Source: Gnetum montanum | Lineage: Eukaryota; Streptophyta; Gnetopsida; Gnetales; Gnetaceae | Assembly (NCBI GenBank): GCA_015680685.1 | Contig: MNCI01004158.1 | Location: forward strand, 351,885-415,884 | Length of the DNA stretch: 64,000 bases | Reading direction: 5' to 3' | Part shown: in pieces, positions 10,128-21,547 of the stretch | Layout: each line of letters begins with the position of its first letter | Numbering within the stretch: the stretch's first letter is position 1 | Position numbers and translations under genes: made by a program | The notes under the pieces: generated by a model | What the model saw: the letters and a program-made list of their open reading frames with translations, nothing else | What the model was told of the DNA's origin: nothing | Database searches by the model: none

Positions 10128-10701
10128 GGCTAGCAAGGTCAATCATCATCAAAGGTTCAGTATATTTTATTTTATTTTTTAAATTTAACTGAATTTCCAA
10201 AAAAAAAAAATACAATTTTTCCATTCCATGTCATTTTATTTTCTTTTGTTTTAATGGTCTCTCTTAATTATTTTATTTTTAATAAAAAATATTTTTTTTT
10301 TAAAAAAAGGAAATTATAAATTTTAATTACATATTATAATTAAGGGAAAACCAATAGTCTACAACTTTTACCTTGAAGAATGTAGAGGATAATAGGAAAT
10401 AATATTGTTAGTTGGGACTATAAAGAATTTAGTAGCATCATGCTTGGAATGTAAGGGAGGACAACTCCTCCTACCTTGGAATAGGTAGGTTTAAACCCAA
10501 AATCCAACTAAGGGTGAGCCTTAGGCTAATAAGTTTCTTACACGTTATAAATTTCATTGTTTTAAAACAATATTCTTTAAGTACATTATTCATAAGTCAA
10601 AGTAACTACATAGCTTAGTTTAGGATAATGCTTATTAGTGTTTGATTTTTATTAAATACTTACTTGGATGGGTTACTAAGGTGGAAAGGGTGTGTTATAT
10701 T
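10128..10701 (+). other. B internal leader, no gene seen
   Basis: AT-rich leader with A- and T-runs (10198-10310) and no coding signal. It is interrupted at 10702 by element TRG; the last five bases, ATATT (10697-10701), are the left target-site duplication. Confidence 0.7.
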
Positions 10702-11946
10702 TGTAATGATCAAAAACGTTGGTGGCTAGAATCATTGAGGGGTCAACAAACACACAGCCTTAACCTTGCTTTTGTGTGAGAGCCTTGCTAGAAATGGAGG
10801 TGGAGCGCCCTAAACGGTCTTGTCGATCAAATAGGAACTTTACCAGTTGTAACCGAGGTAGTGGGTACAACCAGAGGGTGACGTGGTTAGCCAAAATGCA
10901 AGTGCAAACAATGTGAAATAGTGCTAAGTATCAAAGTGGTGCTTCAAAGTGCTAAGTGTAGAGCATAGCCACAGAATGGGGGCAAGCATAGCCAAGGGTT
11001 TCAACCAAAACGAGACTGTCAACCCCGCAGAGTTTACCGCCCAAGCATAGTATAGTGTGACGATGCATGAAAAAATGCAAAAAGACACAAGAAAAATGCA
11101 ATAAAATGCTAAAAATAGAAAAGAGAAATGGAACACCACCCTAAATGGGAGCGTAGTTAACCCCAAAAGGATTTTAGAAGGTACATAGCGTACAACAGGT
11201 GCAGTGGGAGTGTAGTCATAGTCTTGGTGGTGTAGGGCCATGAAGTTTGGCATTCGCCATGATGAACCATGCCTGTTGGATTGGCCGTAGCAGTGTATCG
11301 TGGGCTATGCTATTCTAGAAGACTATAGTGGATTGTAGAATGCAACTCTGCCTCTCTGCTAGTGCATCTGGGTCTCGTTCGCCCAAAGATGCTTAGTGCT
11401 GAATGCCAAATGCCAAGTGCTAAAAATGCTCATGTCCAAGGAATGCCAACCACTTGAGAATGCCACCGTTTGAGACTACCAACCGCCTGGGAATGCTAAC
11501 CGTTTGAGAATGGCAATTGCCTAGGAATGATAATCATTTGGGAATGCCAATCGTTTGAGAATGCCAACCACATGGGAATGTCAACTGTCTGGGAATGCCA
11601 ACTACCAAAATGTTGGGGGTCCAGGGGTATTTATAGGGCTAGCACTAGCGCAAAACATGGATGGGTGCCATGTGGCAGTGCGGTAGGTGGCACTATGAGA
11701 AAAATTCAAAAAAAATTCTAAGTCCAAAGGTGACTAGAAAAGTTTAAAAATTTTCAAACTCTGGCTACTACGCTCATCCTATTTTATATGTGGGACATGT
11801 AACTTACTAGTTAGAAAAAAATTACAAAATTGGTAGTTGAAGCTAACTACACTCAACACTTAGAAAAATTTGGACAAAGTGCTACCATTTTGACATAACC
11901 AAATTTATAGTTGAGACATTAAGACTTGAAATTTTGTGATGTTTCA
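10702..11946 (-). mobile_element. 3' LTR of TRG
   Basis: 1245 bases; on the minus strand it begins TGAAACATCACAAAATTTC and ends with TG/CA-compatible ATTACA. Inverted TATA box at 11629-11637 (CTATAAATA on the minus strand), followed immediately by a 17-bp minisatellite. Confidence 0.9.
11441..11611 (-). repeat. 17-bp minisatellite in TRG 3' LTR
   Basis: Ten tandem units of the type GAATGCCAACCGCTTGG (plus-strand reading), with alternating endings TTGA and TTGG/CTGG that suggest an older 34-bp dimer. In element sense it lies directly downstream of the TATA box, in the transcribed part of the LTR. Confidence 0.88.
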
Positions 11947-13850
11947 ATGATCCCTCTTTGTTAACATCTAAAAGAGTGGCCCAAGAGATGTCAACAAAGA
12001 GTTACAAACTACCATAACAGATGTGGCACCAACATCATTCATCAATACCTAATCGATTGTCGTTCCACCATGTTCAAGAGTGCTATTGATAAGGGCGTGC
12101 TGGGGTAAAGTGTGTAGGTAATGTGCTAGGGAGATGAAATGCAAGTAGAGGAAATAAAATGCAAACAATGAATCCTGATGCAAGATGCGAAGTTAGCACA
12201 GCTGATTATGGCATGAAGTGGCTTGCCCTTGAAACATTGACCTCTCATCAGAGTGCTCATGAGATAGTCAAAGTCAATCCAAGGCTAGGCCAGTTGCGAA
12301 GTTGCATTATTGTTAATTTGCTTACGGATGTGCTTTTTCCCATTTTTCTTCCTTTTTTTATTTTTTCATTTTTTGCTCTCTCTCTTTTTTTTCTGCTTTG
12401 TTGCCAAGCAAACCCCCATTGGGTTTGGCTTACTGCTAAATGCTAGCTACAAGGTGTGGGCCATCAAGTAGATGGGCTTTGCTTTGATGCAATTGCATCG
12501 CATCTGTAGGATAGGTGTTTCTTCCCTAGGATGAGTTGTTTTACATTCGCTTGGGCCTTGACCAGCCAATAGAGGCTCCCTATAGGACGAGTTGTGTTAC
12601 ATCCACCTTGGGTTCTACACTTGATGTGAAGTAAATGCCATATGCATCATAGTGCATATACATCAAAGAGATGTGTAATTGTGAGTATGTGAGGGATGAA
12701 AGGCTACTGGGATGAAGGAGTGGATGTGTGTAGGTTGTAACAAGATGAGGGGGATGTGCACTTTTGAGTGGCTTAGCTAGTCCAATCATGCACATTGGAG
12801 CAATGTGGCAACTTGCTGCTGTGATGAGATGCATCTTTGCATGACTACCTCTAGATCTTCATCTTGCAAACACAACTCTGAGAAGATAAGAAAACCAAAA
12901 AATGTGAAATGCAAGTGCAAATGCTAGATCTGAAGATGCTATAAGTGCTGGATGTGAAGATGCTGCAAATGCATCAAATGCTATGCCAATTGCAAGTGCT
13001 CAGGAAGCTAGTGAAAGTGCTAAGGTGATGATGCTATGAGCCCTTCAAAGGCTGCATTGATGGCAAGTGCTCCAATAGATTAGCAAAATGGTGGAAGGCA
13101 ATGATGCTATGAGTGCCCTAAGGGTTTCACCAATGGTAGGTGCTCCAACAGATCAGCAACATGCCACTTTAAAGTCCTGGAAAACCGTGAACCCAATTTA
13201 AGGTCCTGATAGATTGTGATGTGCTAGTTTATAGTCCTAGCAGATTGCTGGGTGCTAGTTTAACATCGTAGCAGATGGTGGATGTTGTATTAGTTTAATG
13301 TCATGACCCAAGGACAATCTATGCTAGTTTATAGTCATAGTGAATTGCTACACCTATTTATAGTTATAACAGACTATCAGTGCCAATTGTTTGCATCATG
13401 GCAGATGAGTGCTTACCTTGCTTGTGTGAGGTGTGATGTTGCATGCATAGTCGTGTTGTGTGCCTACAAGATCCTACAAAAATCATCTAGAATAACAACA
13501 TCAAGAGGCACCCATCATAAATAGAGTTAAAATGCATGAATGAAAGGAAAGCAATGCAAAATGCAATAGTTTTAGGCTGTTTTAGTCCATGGGCTAGTTT
13601 AAGGCCTTTTTGAGCCATGTGTTTTTGTAGTTTTATGTTTTTTTTATTTTTATGGGTTTTTAACAAATGCAATGCGTAAGCTAAGTGGATGGATGCATAA
13701 ACAAAGTAGAAATCCATATGCAAAGTGAAGCAGTGTGTAAACTAGGCAAGTAGGTGAAATGTAAATGCATGAACAAATGCAATACAAGCAAAAACCAAAA
13801 ATGCATGGCCCTTGGAGGCAAGGGGTAAGTAGGTGCTTAGCACATTTTTG
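11947..13850 (-). other. TRG 3' internal region, non-coding
   Basis: No coding signal. It contains pyrimidine-rich DNA (12340-12410), several loosely repeated AAGTGCTA/ATGCTA-rich stretches (12900-13150), and a diverged array of the YDxKLA-type minisatellite at 13160-13410. On the minus strand this is the place where RT, RNase H and integrase would be in an autonomous element. Confidence 0.7.
13160..13410 (-). repeat. Diverged copies of the F-type 30-bp tandem repeat
   Basis: About seven to eight units such as CTAGTTTAACATCGTAGCAG and CTAGTTTATAGTCATAGTGA on the plus strand, i.e. complements of the CTATGACGTTAAACTAGCA unit at 588-1130. Orientation relative to the element is the same as in F. 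Confidence 0.8.
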
Positions 13851-14480
13851 GCCAAGGAAAAGTCTTGGTCACGTAGTTACTTCCTAACTAGGCATGGATT
13901 AAGGGGCACGTAAGGCTTAGGATCCTCTAGGAGGCTATTGGCTTCAACCACTCGTTCAGGTGTGTTAGCCTTAGGCATTGCATTGGTTGCTGCAGGTGCA
14001 TCACCAAGAAACTCCATCTTTGACACTTTCTTCATGTCCATGTTGTAAGTAGCTAGAGGGGGGACATTATCACTGTGGATGATAACCTAACCACCTTTGT
14101 ATGGAAGGTGGACTTCTTGGTAGATGAGAGAGGAGATGACCTATAGTTGAGCTAGCCAAGGCCTGCCTAAGATCAGGTTGAAGTTTGACATCTCCTCTAT
14201 GACAGTGAAATCTATAGTAGTGGGGAATTACTCTCCTGCCACGAAGGCTAAGTTGATTGTACCCTTGACAGTGATGCATGATTCATTGAAGGATTTTAGA
14301 CACATGGCTTTGGTTGGCCTGATTTCATCTACTAGGCCTAACTTGTTGATGATGAAGTATAGGACTACGTTTGTTGTTGCTCCATCATCGACATGCACTT
14401 TGCAGATGGTGTACTATCCAACACATATGCTATGGATAGTGGAGCTATAGTGACCTTCCATCGTTCGGGGTTGATCTTGA
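13850..14480 (-). pseudogene. Aspartic protease of TRG
   Basis: On the minus strand: VDDGATTNVV near 14360-14390 in the place of the catalytic D-[ST]-G-A motif (the middle residue is Asp), KGTINLAFVAGE, then NFNLILGRPWLAQL near 14150-14190, the conserved C-terminal protease motif. A TAG follows AQL where Gln would be expected. Reading continues weakly to ~13850 and then ends; the RT that normally follows is not found. Confidence 0.75.
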
Positions 14481-15117
14481 TTGCATCATCGCAAAATGCT
14501 AGGGATGTTGAACTTGATTCCTATGGTGTAGGGGGCAAAATTGTTGCACGGATGATGTTGTCATCTGCAGGGATGTCCTTTGTAATAGGAATGGAGGCCA
14601 ACATTAAGGCTAATGCTTGGTGATGAGCAAATGAGGTCATGACCAAGTTGTGCAAGCTCAATGTTGTGTTCTTTTGCTTAAGCATTTTTTCACTTGGGTT
14701 AGTGTAGCTGTGAGGTCCTTGTTGTCAACTGTTGTGTTGGCCTTGACTTCCTTCATGCGACTTGAGATACAAATCTCTCGCAGAGGGGACTTGGGCTTGG
14801 TTTGCTTGGCTGGCTTGGGGGCAGGGACCCTGGTGTTTGGTTTTTGCTTGCTGGTTATGCCCTTTGCTTCAGCCATGGAGGTTGCGAGACACTTGTTCAT
14901 CCTCTTGTTTTGCCATTTGGTAGGCCTACCTGGGTTGCTAGTGAGGTTGACTCTTGAAGGAGGAGAGAATGAGACGTTGCCCATTGTTGGGCTTCAGGAA
15001 AGTGAGGGGCCATCACATTGTGGCACCCTTATGACAAACGGTGGTTTAGGAGTAGTTGTGGGGCCAACTTGTTGTGGCACCTTGATGATGAAAGATTACT
15101 TAGTAGTTGTTGTTGCT

Positions 15118-15190
15118 ACATCCTGTCAATTTAATGTCTTAGTAGATGGTTGGTTTGGTTGCCAATTTAATGTCTTAGTAGATGATTGTT
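15118..15190 (-). repeat. Two copies of the shared 30-bp repeat inside gag
   Basis: Plus strand reads CAATTTAATGTCTTAGTAGA twice, ~44 bases apart, matching the complement of the F unit. It lies within the gag reading region. Confidence 0.7.
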
Positions 15191-16611
15191 GTGGGACCTT
15201 GACTACAAAGGATGTTGTGGTGCTCGAGGTGGCACTTTGATAACAAAGGAAAGCCTCTTGCTTGTGAAGGTCGAGGGGATCCTTGCCTTGTTAGGATCCA
15301 TGTAGATCATAAAAGGTTGTTGCACAAGTTTAGACTTGCCACCTATGCTGATGGAGTTTATGACATAGAGGGCATCATCTGTGTTGGATTAGCTTGTTGC
15401 ATCGAGCACCAGTTGACCTTGTTCTACCATTCTTTGGAAGTCGTCCTGCAAAGCACGATAGTTGTCTGTACTATGACTAGATAGCCGGTGGTAATGATAG
15501 TATTGGTCCAGGTTAAAGTGTTGTGGGATAGGGGGCTCGTTTGGTACTGTTGAGGTGGGGTTCCTTAGTAGTTTGCAGTACCTACCATGTTTTTGGTGAG
15601 CAATCTTTGATATGTGTTTGTATTGGATTCACCCGACTTTCAGGAATTACTCTAGTAGTTTAGAGGGTTTCATCAGTAGTGGTGTATACTTTGAGCGATC
15701 CTTGTGCTCAAAGTTGGGCCTTAGGGTAGCCCCTACCAATGTAGGTGAGTTAGTGCCAAAGTTGGCAACTTTGTGAGCTGGGGACTTGGGCTGCTTAGCT
15801 ATTGGGCTTTGGTTGGTTGCTTTTGTGCTTGTGGCCACTATTTCCACTATTGCATTTTGCTTGTGCGCATGTTAGTTTCTGTAGGCCAAGTAGGTTGGGT
15901 CATTACTGGCTTGGGTTGCCTCTTCTATGCCTTTCATTTGGGCAAGGGCTTGGCTAAGAGACTTCAAGGCTAGGTGATATAGTTTGAACTTGATGAAGTT
16001 GTTCACTACATCCTTGAAGATGACCGGTAAATGGGTCTCTGCTAGGGGTTCATGCATTTTGCTTAATGCGACTTTCCAGCATTGGAGAAATTTGGGCACA
16101 AGGTCTAGGGACCCCTACTTGACTTGCATGAGTTGGTCAAGGGTTTCTTTAGGCTTTAGGTTTTACCTAAAGCATGTCACAAATTAGCTTATGAGATCCT
16201 CCAAAGAAGAGATTGAAACCTTGGGTAGTGCACGATACTAGTCTAAGGCCTTACTAGTGAGTGACATGGGGAACACACACATGATGGTGTGTGGCCAAGC
16301 TTGAAGGAGCAAGCACTTAGATTGAAATGTGACCAAGTGTGTGTTAGGGTCCTCTTTACCATTGTACTTGGTGAGTTAAGGTAGTTGGACCCTAGTTGCA
16401 AGAGTTAGGGGTGGGACTATAGGACTTATGGGGTCATCCCTGTAAAAGTCCATCACCTTGATGGTTTCGGAGAAGGAAACTTTGAGTTAGTTGATCTCCT
16501 TCATCAAACTTTGGATCAATTACAATGCATGATCCACGATTGGGGATGTGCCAGCCGATTGCATTGGCTAGGCTTATGTTGGTTGCATAGCATAGGGTCA
16601 GATTGTTTGTT

Positions 16612-16715
16612 GCTGAGTTTGCCAAGTTAATGTCATAGCGGGCGATCGTTTCTAGTTTAATGTCATAGCATATGGTCGTTGCTAGTTTAACATCGTAGTA
16701 GACAAGTTTAGTTGA
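16612..16715 (-). repeat. Three copies of the shared 30-bp repeat inside gag
   Basis: Three units of the type AGTTTAATGTCATAGCGGGC / GATCGTTT on the plus strand, very close to the complement of the F array unit and better preserved than the copies at 13160-13410. Confidence 0.82.
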
Positions 16716-17370
16716 TGCATTGACTAAGTAATGGGTGCAATGACTGAGGTAAGCCACACACAAGTGGGCTAGATGGACATCATGGGCGTTGATGAGACAA
16801 GTAGGACATAGGATGCTTGAGACATTTGGGGCTGGGAGGTGGCCCCTGCATGAGCATAGGGTTGGGCAGATGCAACCATTTTTTACAAGAAAGGTTGAAT
16901 TAGCATGGTCACCATCTCGGAGAGGATAGGTGGGCCGAACCAATGGGGGATTGTACTAGGGAGTAGTTTTTGGAAGACAATGTAGAGGGGGCTCTCACAT
17001 TTGAAGCAAGCCTCAAACTCATCTTCTTCCTCCTGTGAGTCTTCTTCATAGGTTGTCGTTGCATCATGCTCGTTTGCATGGATGAGTTGGGACAATAGAT
17101 GGTGGTAGGACTCTGTGAGTGGGATCATGTCAAACAAGGAAGGGTTATACTCCCATCTATCCCAGTGGACTCGTTTGTAGTCCTATTTTACCTCCAAGTC
17201 AAGGTAATCCACTAGTACTCCTGCTTAGATTTTGGCACAAACAAAATTGTATTATTCATTGCTTAGTGTAGCATGCTTTGGGTGGACCATGGTATCAGAT
17301 GTGTTAGACACTGACATGGAATGTTGATCTGGATTCATGTTTACAAATTAGGTTGTAAGAGTTGTTATTT

Positions 17371-17665
17371 GCAAAAAAATGGCTAACTTTGAAAACTACA
17401 CAAAAATGACTAAGTTTGCTGATTGCAGAAAAATGGCTAAGTAGAAAAATGACTAAGTGTAAAAATGCAGAAAAATGGCTAAGTATGGAAACTACAAAAA
17501 ATTGACTAAGTGTAAAATTATAGAAAATTTGGCTAAGTATGAAACTACAAAAATTTGGCTAAGTATGCAAATGTAGAAAAAATGCTAAGTATGGAAATGT
17601 AGAAAAAATGCTAATTATGGAAATGTAGAAAAAAATGCTAATTGTGAAAGCTGCTAAAAATGGCT
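17371..17665 (-). repeat. Leader tandem array, ~28 bp AT-rich unit
   Basis: About ten to twelve variable units around AAAAATGGCTAAGTATGG + AAATGTAG. It lies between the TRG 5' LTR and the gag start, so it is in the 5' leader of the element transcript. Confidence 0.8.
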
Positions 17666-17861
17666 AACTCTGGTGCTACGTTCACTACACTGGAGCCGAC
17701 TACGCTCTCTCAAGTGCCTAGAATTTTGGTTAAGTGCCAAAGATAAGCTTTGGCTTTTGTCTAGTGAGGTTCTTGGGAAACTGACAATGGGGTCCAATCT
17801 ACACTAATTGGTGGTGAAGAGAGCACATGGGACAACAATTAGAAAATGCAGAAGAAAATGG

Positions 17862-17888
17862 CGAGGCCCTTCTTATAGCACCAAAAAC
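17862..17888 (-). other. Candidate primer-binding site of TRG
   Basis: On the minus strand the LTR end (..CGTTACA) is followed by GTTTT and then TGGTGCTATAAGAAGGG. The TGG start fits a tRNA 3' CCA; the tRNA itself was not identified. Confidence 0.4.
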
Positions 17889-19169
17889 TGTAACGACCGA
17901 AAACGTCAGTGGTTGGAATCGCTGAGGGATCAACGAATGCACCACCTTAATCCTATTTGCATGTAAGGGCCTTGCTGGAAACAGAGATAGAGCACCCTAA
18001 ATAGTCTTGTCAATCGAATAGGGACTTTGTCGGTTGCAACTGGGGCAGTGGGTACAACCATGGGACGGCATGGTTAGCTAAAATGCAAGTGCACATAATG
18101 TGAAACGGTGCTAAGTGTTAAAGTGGTGCTTCATGGTGCTAAGTGTAGAGCATAGCCATGGAATGGGGGCAAGCATAACTAAGGGTTTTAACTAAAACAA
18201 AAGTGTCAACCCGCTGAGACTATCACTCAAGCATAGTACAGCATGATGACGCATGAAAAAGTGTAAAAAGACATAAGAAAAATGCAATAAAATGTTAGAA
18301 ATAGGAGAGAGAAATGGAACACTGCCCCAAATAGGAGCATAGTTAACTTCAAAAGGGTCTCAAAAGGTACACAGTGTACAACAAGTGTAGTGGGAGCATA
18401 GTCAGAGTCTCAGTGGTGTTAGGCCATGAAGTCTAGCACTTGTCGTGATGAACCATGCCTACCGGTTTGGTTGCTGTGGTGTATCATGGGTTGTGGTGTC
18501 CTGTAAGGCTATGGTGGGTAGTAGAACATAACTTTGGCTCTGTGCTGGTGCATCTGGGTCTCATTTGCCCAAAGTTGCTCAATGAAGAATGCCAAATGCT
18601 AAGTGCTAAAAATGCTCACGTCCAAGGAATGCCAATTGCTTGGGAATGCCAATTTTTTGAGAACGCCAACCGCTTGGGAATGCCAATCATTTGAGAATAC
18701 CAACCGCTTGAAAATGCCAATTTTTTAAGAACGTCAATTGCCTGGGAATGCCAATCGTTTGAGAACGTCAACCACTTGGGAATGTTAACCATCTAGGAAT
18801 GCCAATCACTTAGGAATGCCAACTGCTAAAACATTGGGGGTCTAGGGGAATTTATAAGGCTAGGGTTAGCGTAAAACATGGATTGGGTGCCACGTGGTAG
18901 TGCAGTAGGTGGGACTACAAGAAAAATTTAGAAAATTTTTAAGTTTGGAGGTGAGCAGAAAAGTTCAAAAATTTTTAAACTTTGGCTACTACGCTCACCT
19001 CGTGTTACACATGGGACATGTAACTTAGCAGTTAGAAAAAAAATTGCAAAACTGGTAGTTGGAGCTAACTACACTCAACACTTAGAAAAATTTGGCCAAA
19101 GTGCCACTATTTTGACACTAGTCAAATTTGCAATCAAGACATGAAGGCCTAAAATTTTGTGGTGTTTCA
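17889..19169 (-). mobile_element. 5' LTR of TRG
   Basis: 1281 bases, homologous end to end with 10702-11946. Inverted TATA box at 18849-18857 (TTATAAAT on the minus strand). The 17-bp minisatellite follows at 18627-18831 with about twelve units. The right end is TTTCA, then the ATATT target duplication. Confidence 0.9.
18627..18831 (-). repeat. 17-bp minisatellite in TRG 5' LTR
   Basis: About twelve tandem units of GAATGCCAATCGTTTGA / GAATGCCAACCGCTTGG type, against ten in the other LTR. The copy-number difference must postdate insertion or reflect replication slippage. Confidence 0.88.
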
Positions 19170-19174
19170 ATATT

Positions 19175-20348
19175 GGACCTCACTTCTTCAATAGTAAAAT
19201 ACATCTATCTATATTAAGCCATATGAGCAACCCTTACAAAATGAAATTGGCTCCCACAAGAACCTCATGGTTGAAGCTAGTTAGATCTTAAATTTTTTGT
19301 GAAAAAAAGAAGAAGAAATCATAATAAAAAGAAAAAAAATAAGAGCAAAAAAGAAAAAGAAGAAGAAGAAGATAAAAAGAAAGAAATGAAAAAAAAAAAG
19401 AGAAAAAAAATGACCCCACATGAACCTTCAATTATGAGCTGAGCCTCACTCCCACAAGAACCTTATAGTTGGGGTGATGCTCCAAGCATTCCATAAGAAC
19501 CTCCTTCTGTAAGCAGTGTTTAAGGTTTAGGCACTAATTATCAATCTACTCTCAATGCCACTACCTTAGAACTAGGGTATAAAATTAGCAGTGAAGGAGT
19601 CACTCATCCACAGTTGGTATTTTAATGAACATCTTCACTTCTAATTATTATTTTTACCTTGTTATTTAGTTACTTTGCTTATATTTTTTTGTACTTTTTA
19701 GACTATTGTTTTTCTTTGCTTTTTTTTTTGTACTTCTCATATTGTTGTTTTCTTTTGTTTTTACCTAATTTTTACCTTTTGCTATTTCTCTTTTCATTTT
19801 TGTTGAGTTATCTTCTTATTTTCTTTTGCATGGTCATCTCTCTGGCTAGTGGTACTTTTGTTCATGGGTTCTCTTTGTGTATTCCATCATGTCTTCCATA
19901 GGCATCAATGGTCAAGATCCCTACTATGGTAGCCAATGATAGATACTAACACTTGTTCGCCCATGGCTTTTAGTTCCCTCTTAATTTGGATATATAAAAC
20001 CCAGGGCAATTCTTGCTTTTGGTATATCCTTTGATCATGTTGTCTTTTAATAATTTATCTTTGCTAATTAGCCTAGGTATGTTCTATATCTTAGCTTAAT
20101 TAGGGAGGAAGGATAACCAATTAATAAAGGATATGATAGTAGTGTATAACCAACTTGGAAGTTGAGTCAAAATCAAGTTAGCAAATGAGTTAAATGTAAG
20201 CAATGCATCTTAGATCCTTAAATCATAGGAAAGGTTTAAACCTTGAGTTTACAAGACATTCTTACACTTAATGCAGCAAACCTTGTGAGGTGACGTTAAG
20301 CCAAATTAATTTTAGATAGGGCCTTTCTAACCGAGTTTTATGTGAACT
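19175..20348 (+). other. B internal region between TRG and D, no gene seen
   Basis: Contains a long purine tract (19296-19415, almost only A and G), a pyrimidine-rich stretch (19650-19810) and unique AT-rich DNA. A short open frame at 19659-19901 is low-complexity Phe/Leu/Tyr and not credible. Ends with GAACT (20344-20348), the left target duplication of D. Confidence 0.65.
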
Positions 20349-21296
20349 TGATGAGTGGTGAGGTACCCCTATGCCCAACCATACGAATCACAAAGCATTC
20401 ATGCCTGACTTAGTTGAATTCTATGGACTTTATCGTTTCTAGACCACTAGCTCTTTTAGGAAGTGAATCTAGCCTTAAGGTCAATCATTGTCCTCCCAAT
20501 TACACTTGTGACGTTCATTGGTATGGTTAACTGTAACTGAGGCATCCAATTTTTGTCATTTTGTATTTTATGTTGTGGGTGCTCAAAATGTAGTTAAAAA
20601 GGAGTTTAATTAATTAATTTAAATGGATAATTAACTAATCATTAAACTAATCCTAACATAAGCATATGTTCCCACTTTCTGTACATATCCTAAACCCACT
20701 TATCCACTATTGGGTGACCAAACATTACGCTACTGGGTGTACCAAGCGATAATGCTGTTGGGATTACCAAGTGAATACGTGTTACGCTCGAAGCGGTCGT
20801 ACTTATGTATTCAATCTATTTAGCTTAATAATTCTCATTAACTCAATTGCTAGGAAAGAACTGTGAAATAATGGAAAATAATTAACAAATGATTGAAAAT
20901 ATTGAATGCATAGATAAGAGAACTAATCTATCCAAAGTGCTGCAAGGTTTATCAAAAAGCTCATCTTTATTACCACATACACTATCGTGCTTAGGTACAA
21001 CAATGCTCAAATAAAGATTTGTACACTCAATGACTCTTGCTATGGGCACTTGGGGGAAAAAATTCTAACTTTCAAATGGAAAAAATGCAAGAGCTTTGTT
21101 ATAATTGATATCTGGACTCTTCATAAATGCGGTAGGTAGGCATGCATTTATAGGCAACAGATAGATATGACATCGACAAGGAATCATCGACGTAGGTCAA
21201 AATGCATCGATGGGGCCTTGTGGACGAGGCCTCGTTGACATAGTCAACTATGTCGACGATGCCTCATCAACACAGCCAACCAACGATTACTCATCA
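20349..21296 (-). mobile_element. 3' LTR of D
   Basis: 948 bases, plus strand TGATGAGTGG...ACTCATCA. Inverted TATA box at 21146-21152. U3 (21153-21296) carries repeated CATCGACG/CGTCGA-type motifs. In element sense the start is preceded by the polypurine tract CAATCGTGGGGATA (21297-21310 complement). Confidence 0.92.
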
Positions 21297-21547
21297 TATC
21301 CCCACGATTGAATAAAAACTTGTTCTTGAGTTCTTTTACAAAATTGGGAAGGTATAGAATTATTGTTTGACTTTTTTTTCAACAAAATAAGTTTGATTGA
21401 CTTGACAAAAAATGGAATGCCCAAGTATATGGATCAACACATTACAAAAAATAGTGGTGTTCAGGATACAAAATTGAACACCATGACACAACTCATCAAA
21501 AATTTGGACAACATGTTCCTTGATGATGTGAAGCTTGTCGGAGAAGA

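Larger units (their letters stand above)
14480..17338 (-). pseudogene. gag of TRG with internal minisatellite insertions
   Basis: Starts at the ATG at 17338 on the minus strand (MNPDQHSM). An acidic N-terminal part (TTYEEDSQEEEDEFEACF) is followed by a Retrotrans_gag-like core near 15870-16400: KYNGKEDPNTHLVTFQSK, MSLTSKALD(stop)YRALP, SLEDLI, then KFLQCWKVALSKMHEPLAE. The basic Lys/Pro-rich C-terminal part is near 14750-14950 (KPAKQTKPKSP). Many stops replace Gln or Trp codons. Copies of the 30-bp repeat interrupt the gag at 16612-16715 and 15118-15190. No CCHC knuckle was recognised. Confidence 0.72.
10702..19169 (-). mobile_element. Element TRG: complete LTR element with gag-protease only
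   Basis: Two LTRs (10702-11946 and 17889-19169) bracket 5.9 kb of internal DNA and are flanked by identical 5-base target duplications, ATATT at 10697-10701 and 19170-19174. Orientation is minus: gag and protease read leftwards, a purine-rich tract (AACAAAGAGGGATCAT on the minus strand) abuts the left LTR, and a TGG-initial sequence lies inside the right LTR. No RT, RNase H or integrase is present; the 2 kb between protease and 3' LTR is non-coding. This fits the class of terminal-repeat elements with a gag domain (TR-GAG), which rely on another element's pol. Confidence 0.88.

Noticed and set aside
14650-15240. A 196-codon plus-strand open frame
   Set aside because: It is the reverse strand of the TRG gag region, which has recognisable gag and protease motifs on the minus strand; composition is low-complexity Val/Leu/Gly.
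19659-19901. An 80-codon Phe/Leu/Tyr-rich frame resembling a membrane protein
   Set aside because: It is translated from a T-rich low-complexity stretch in the non-coding part of element B.
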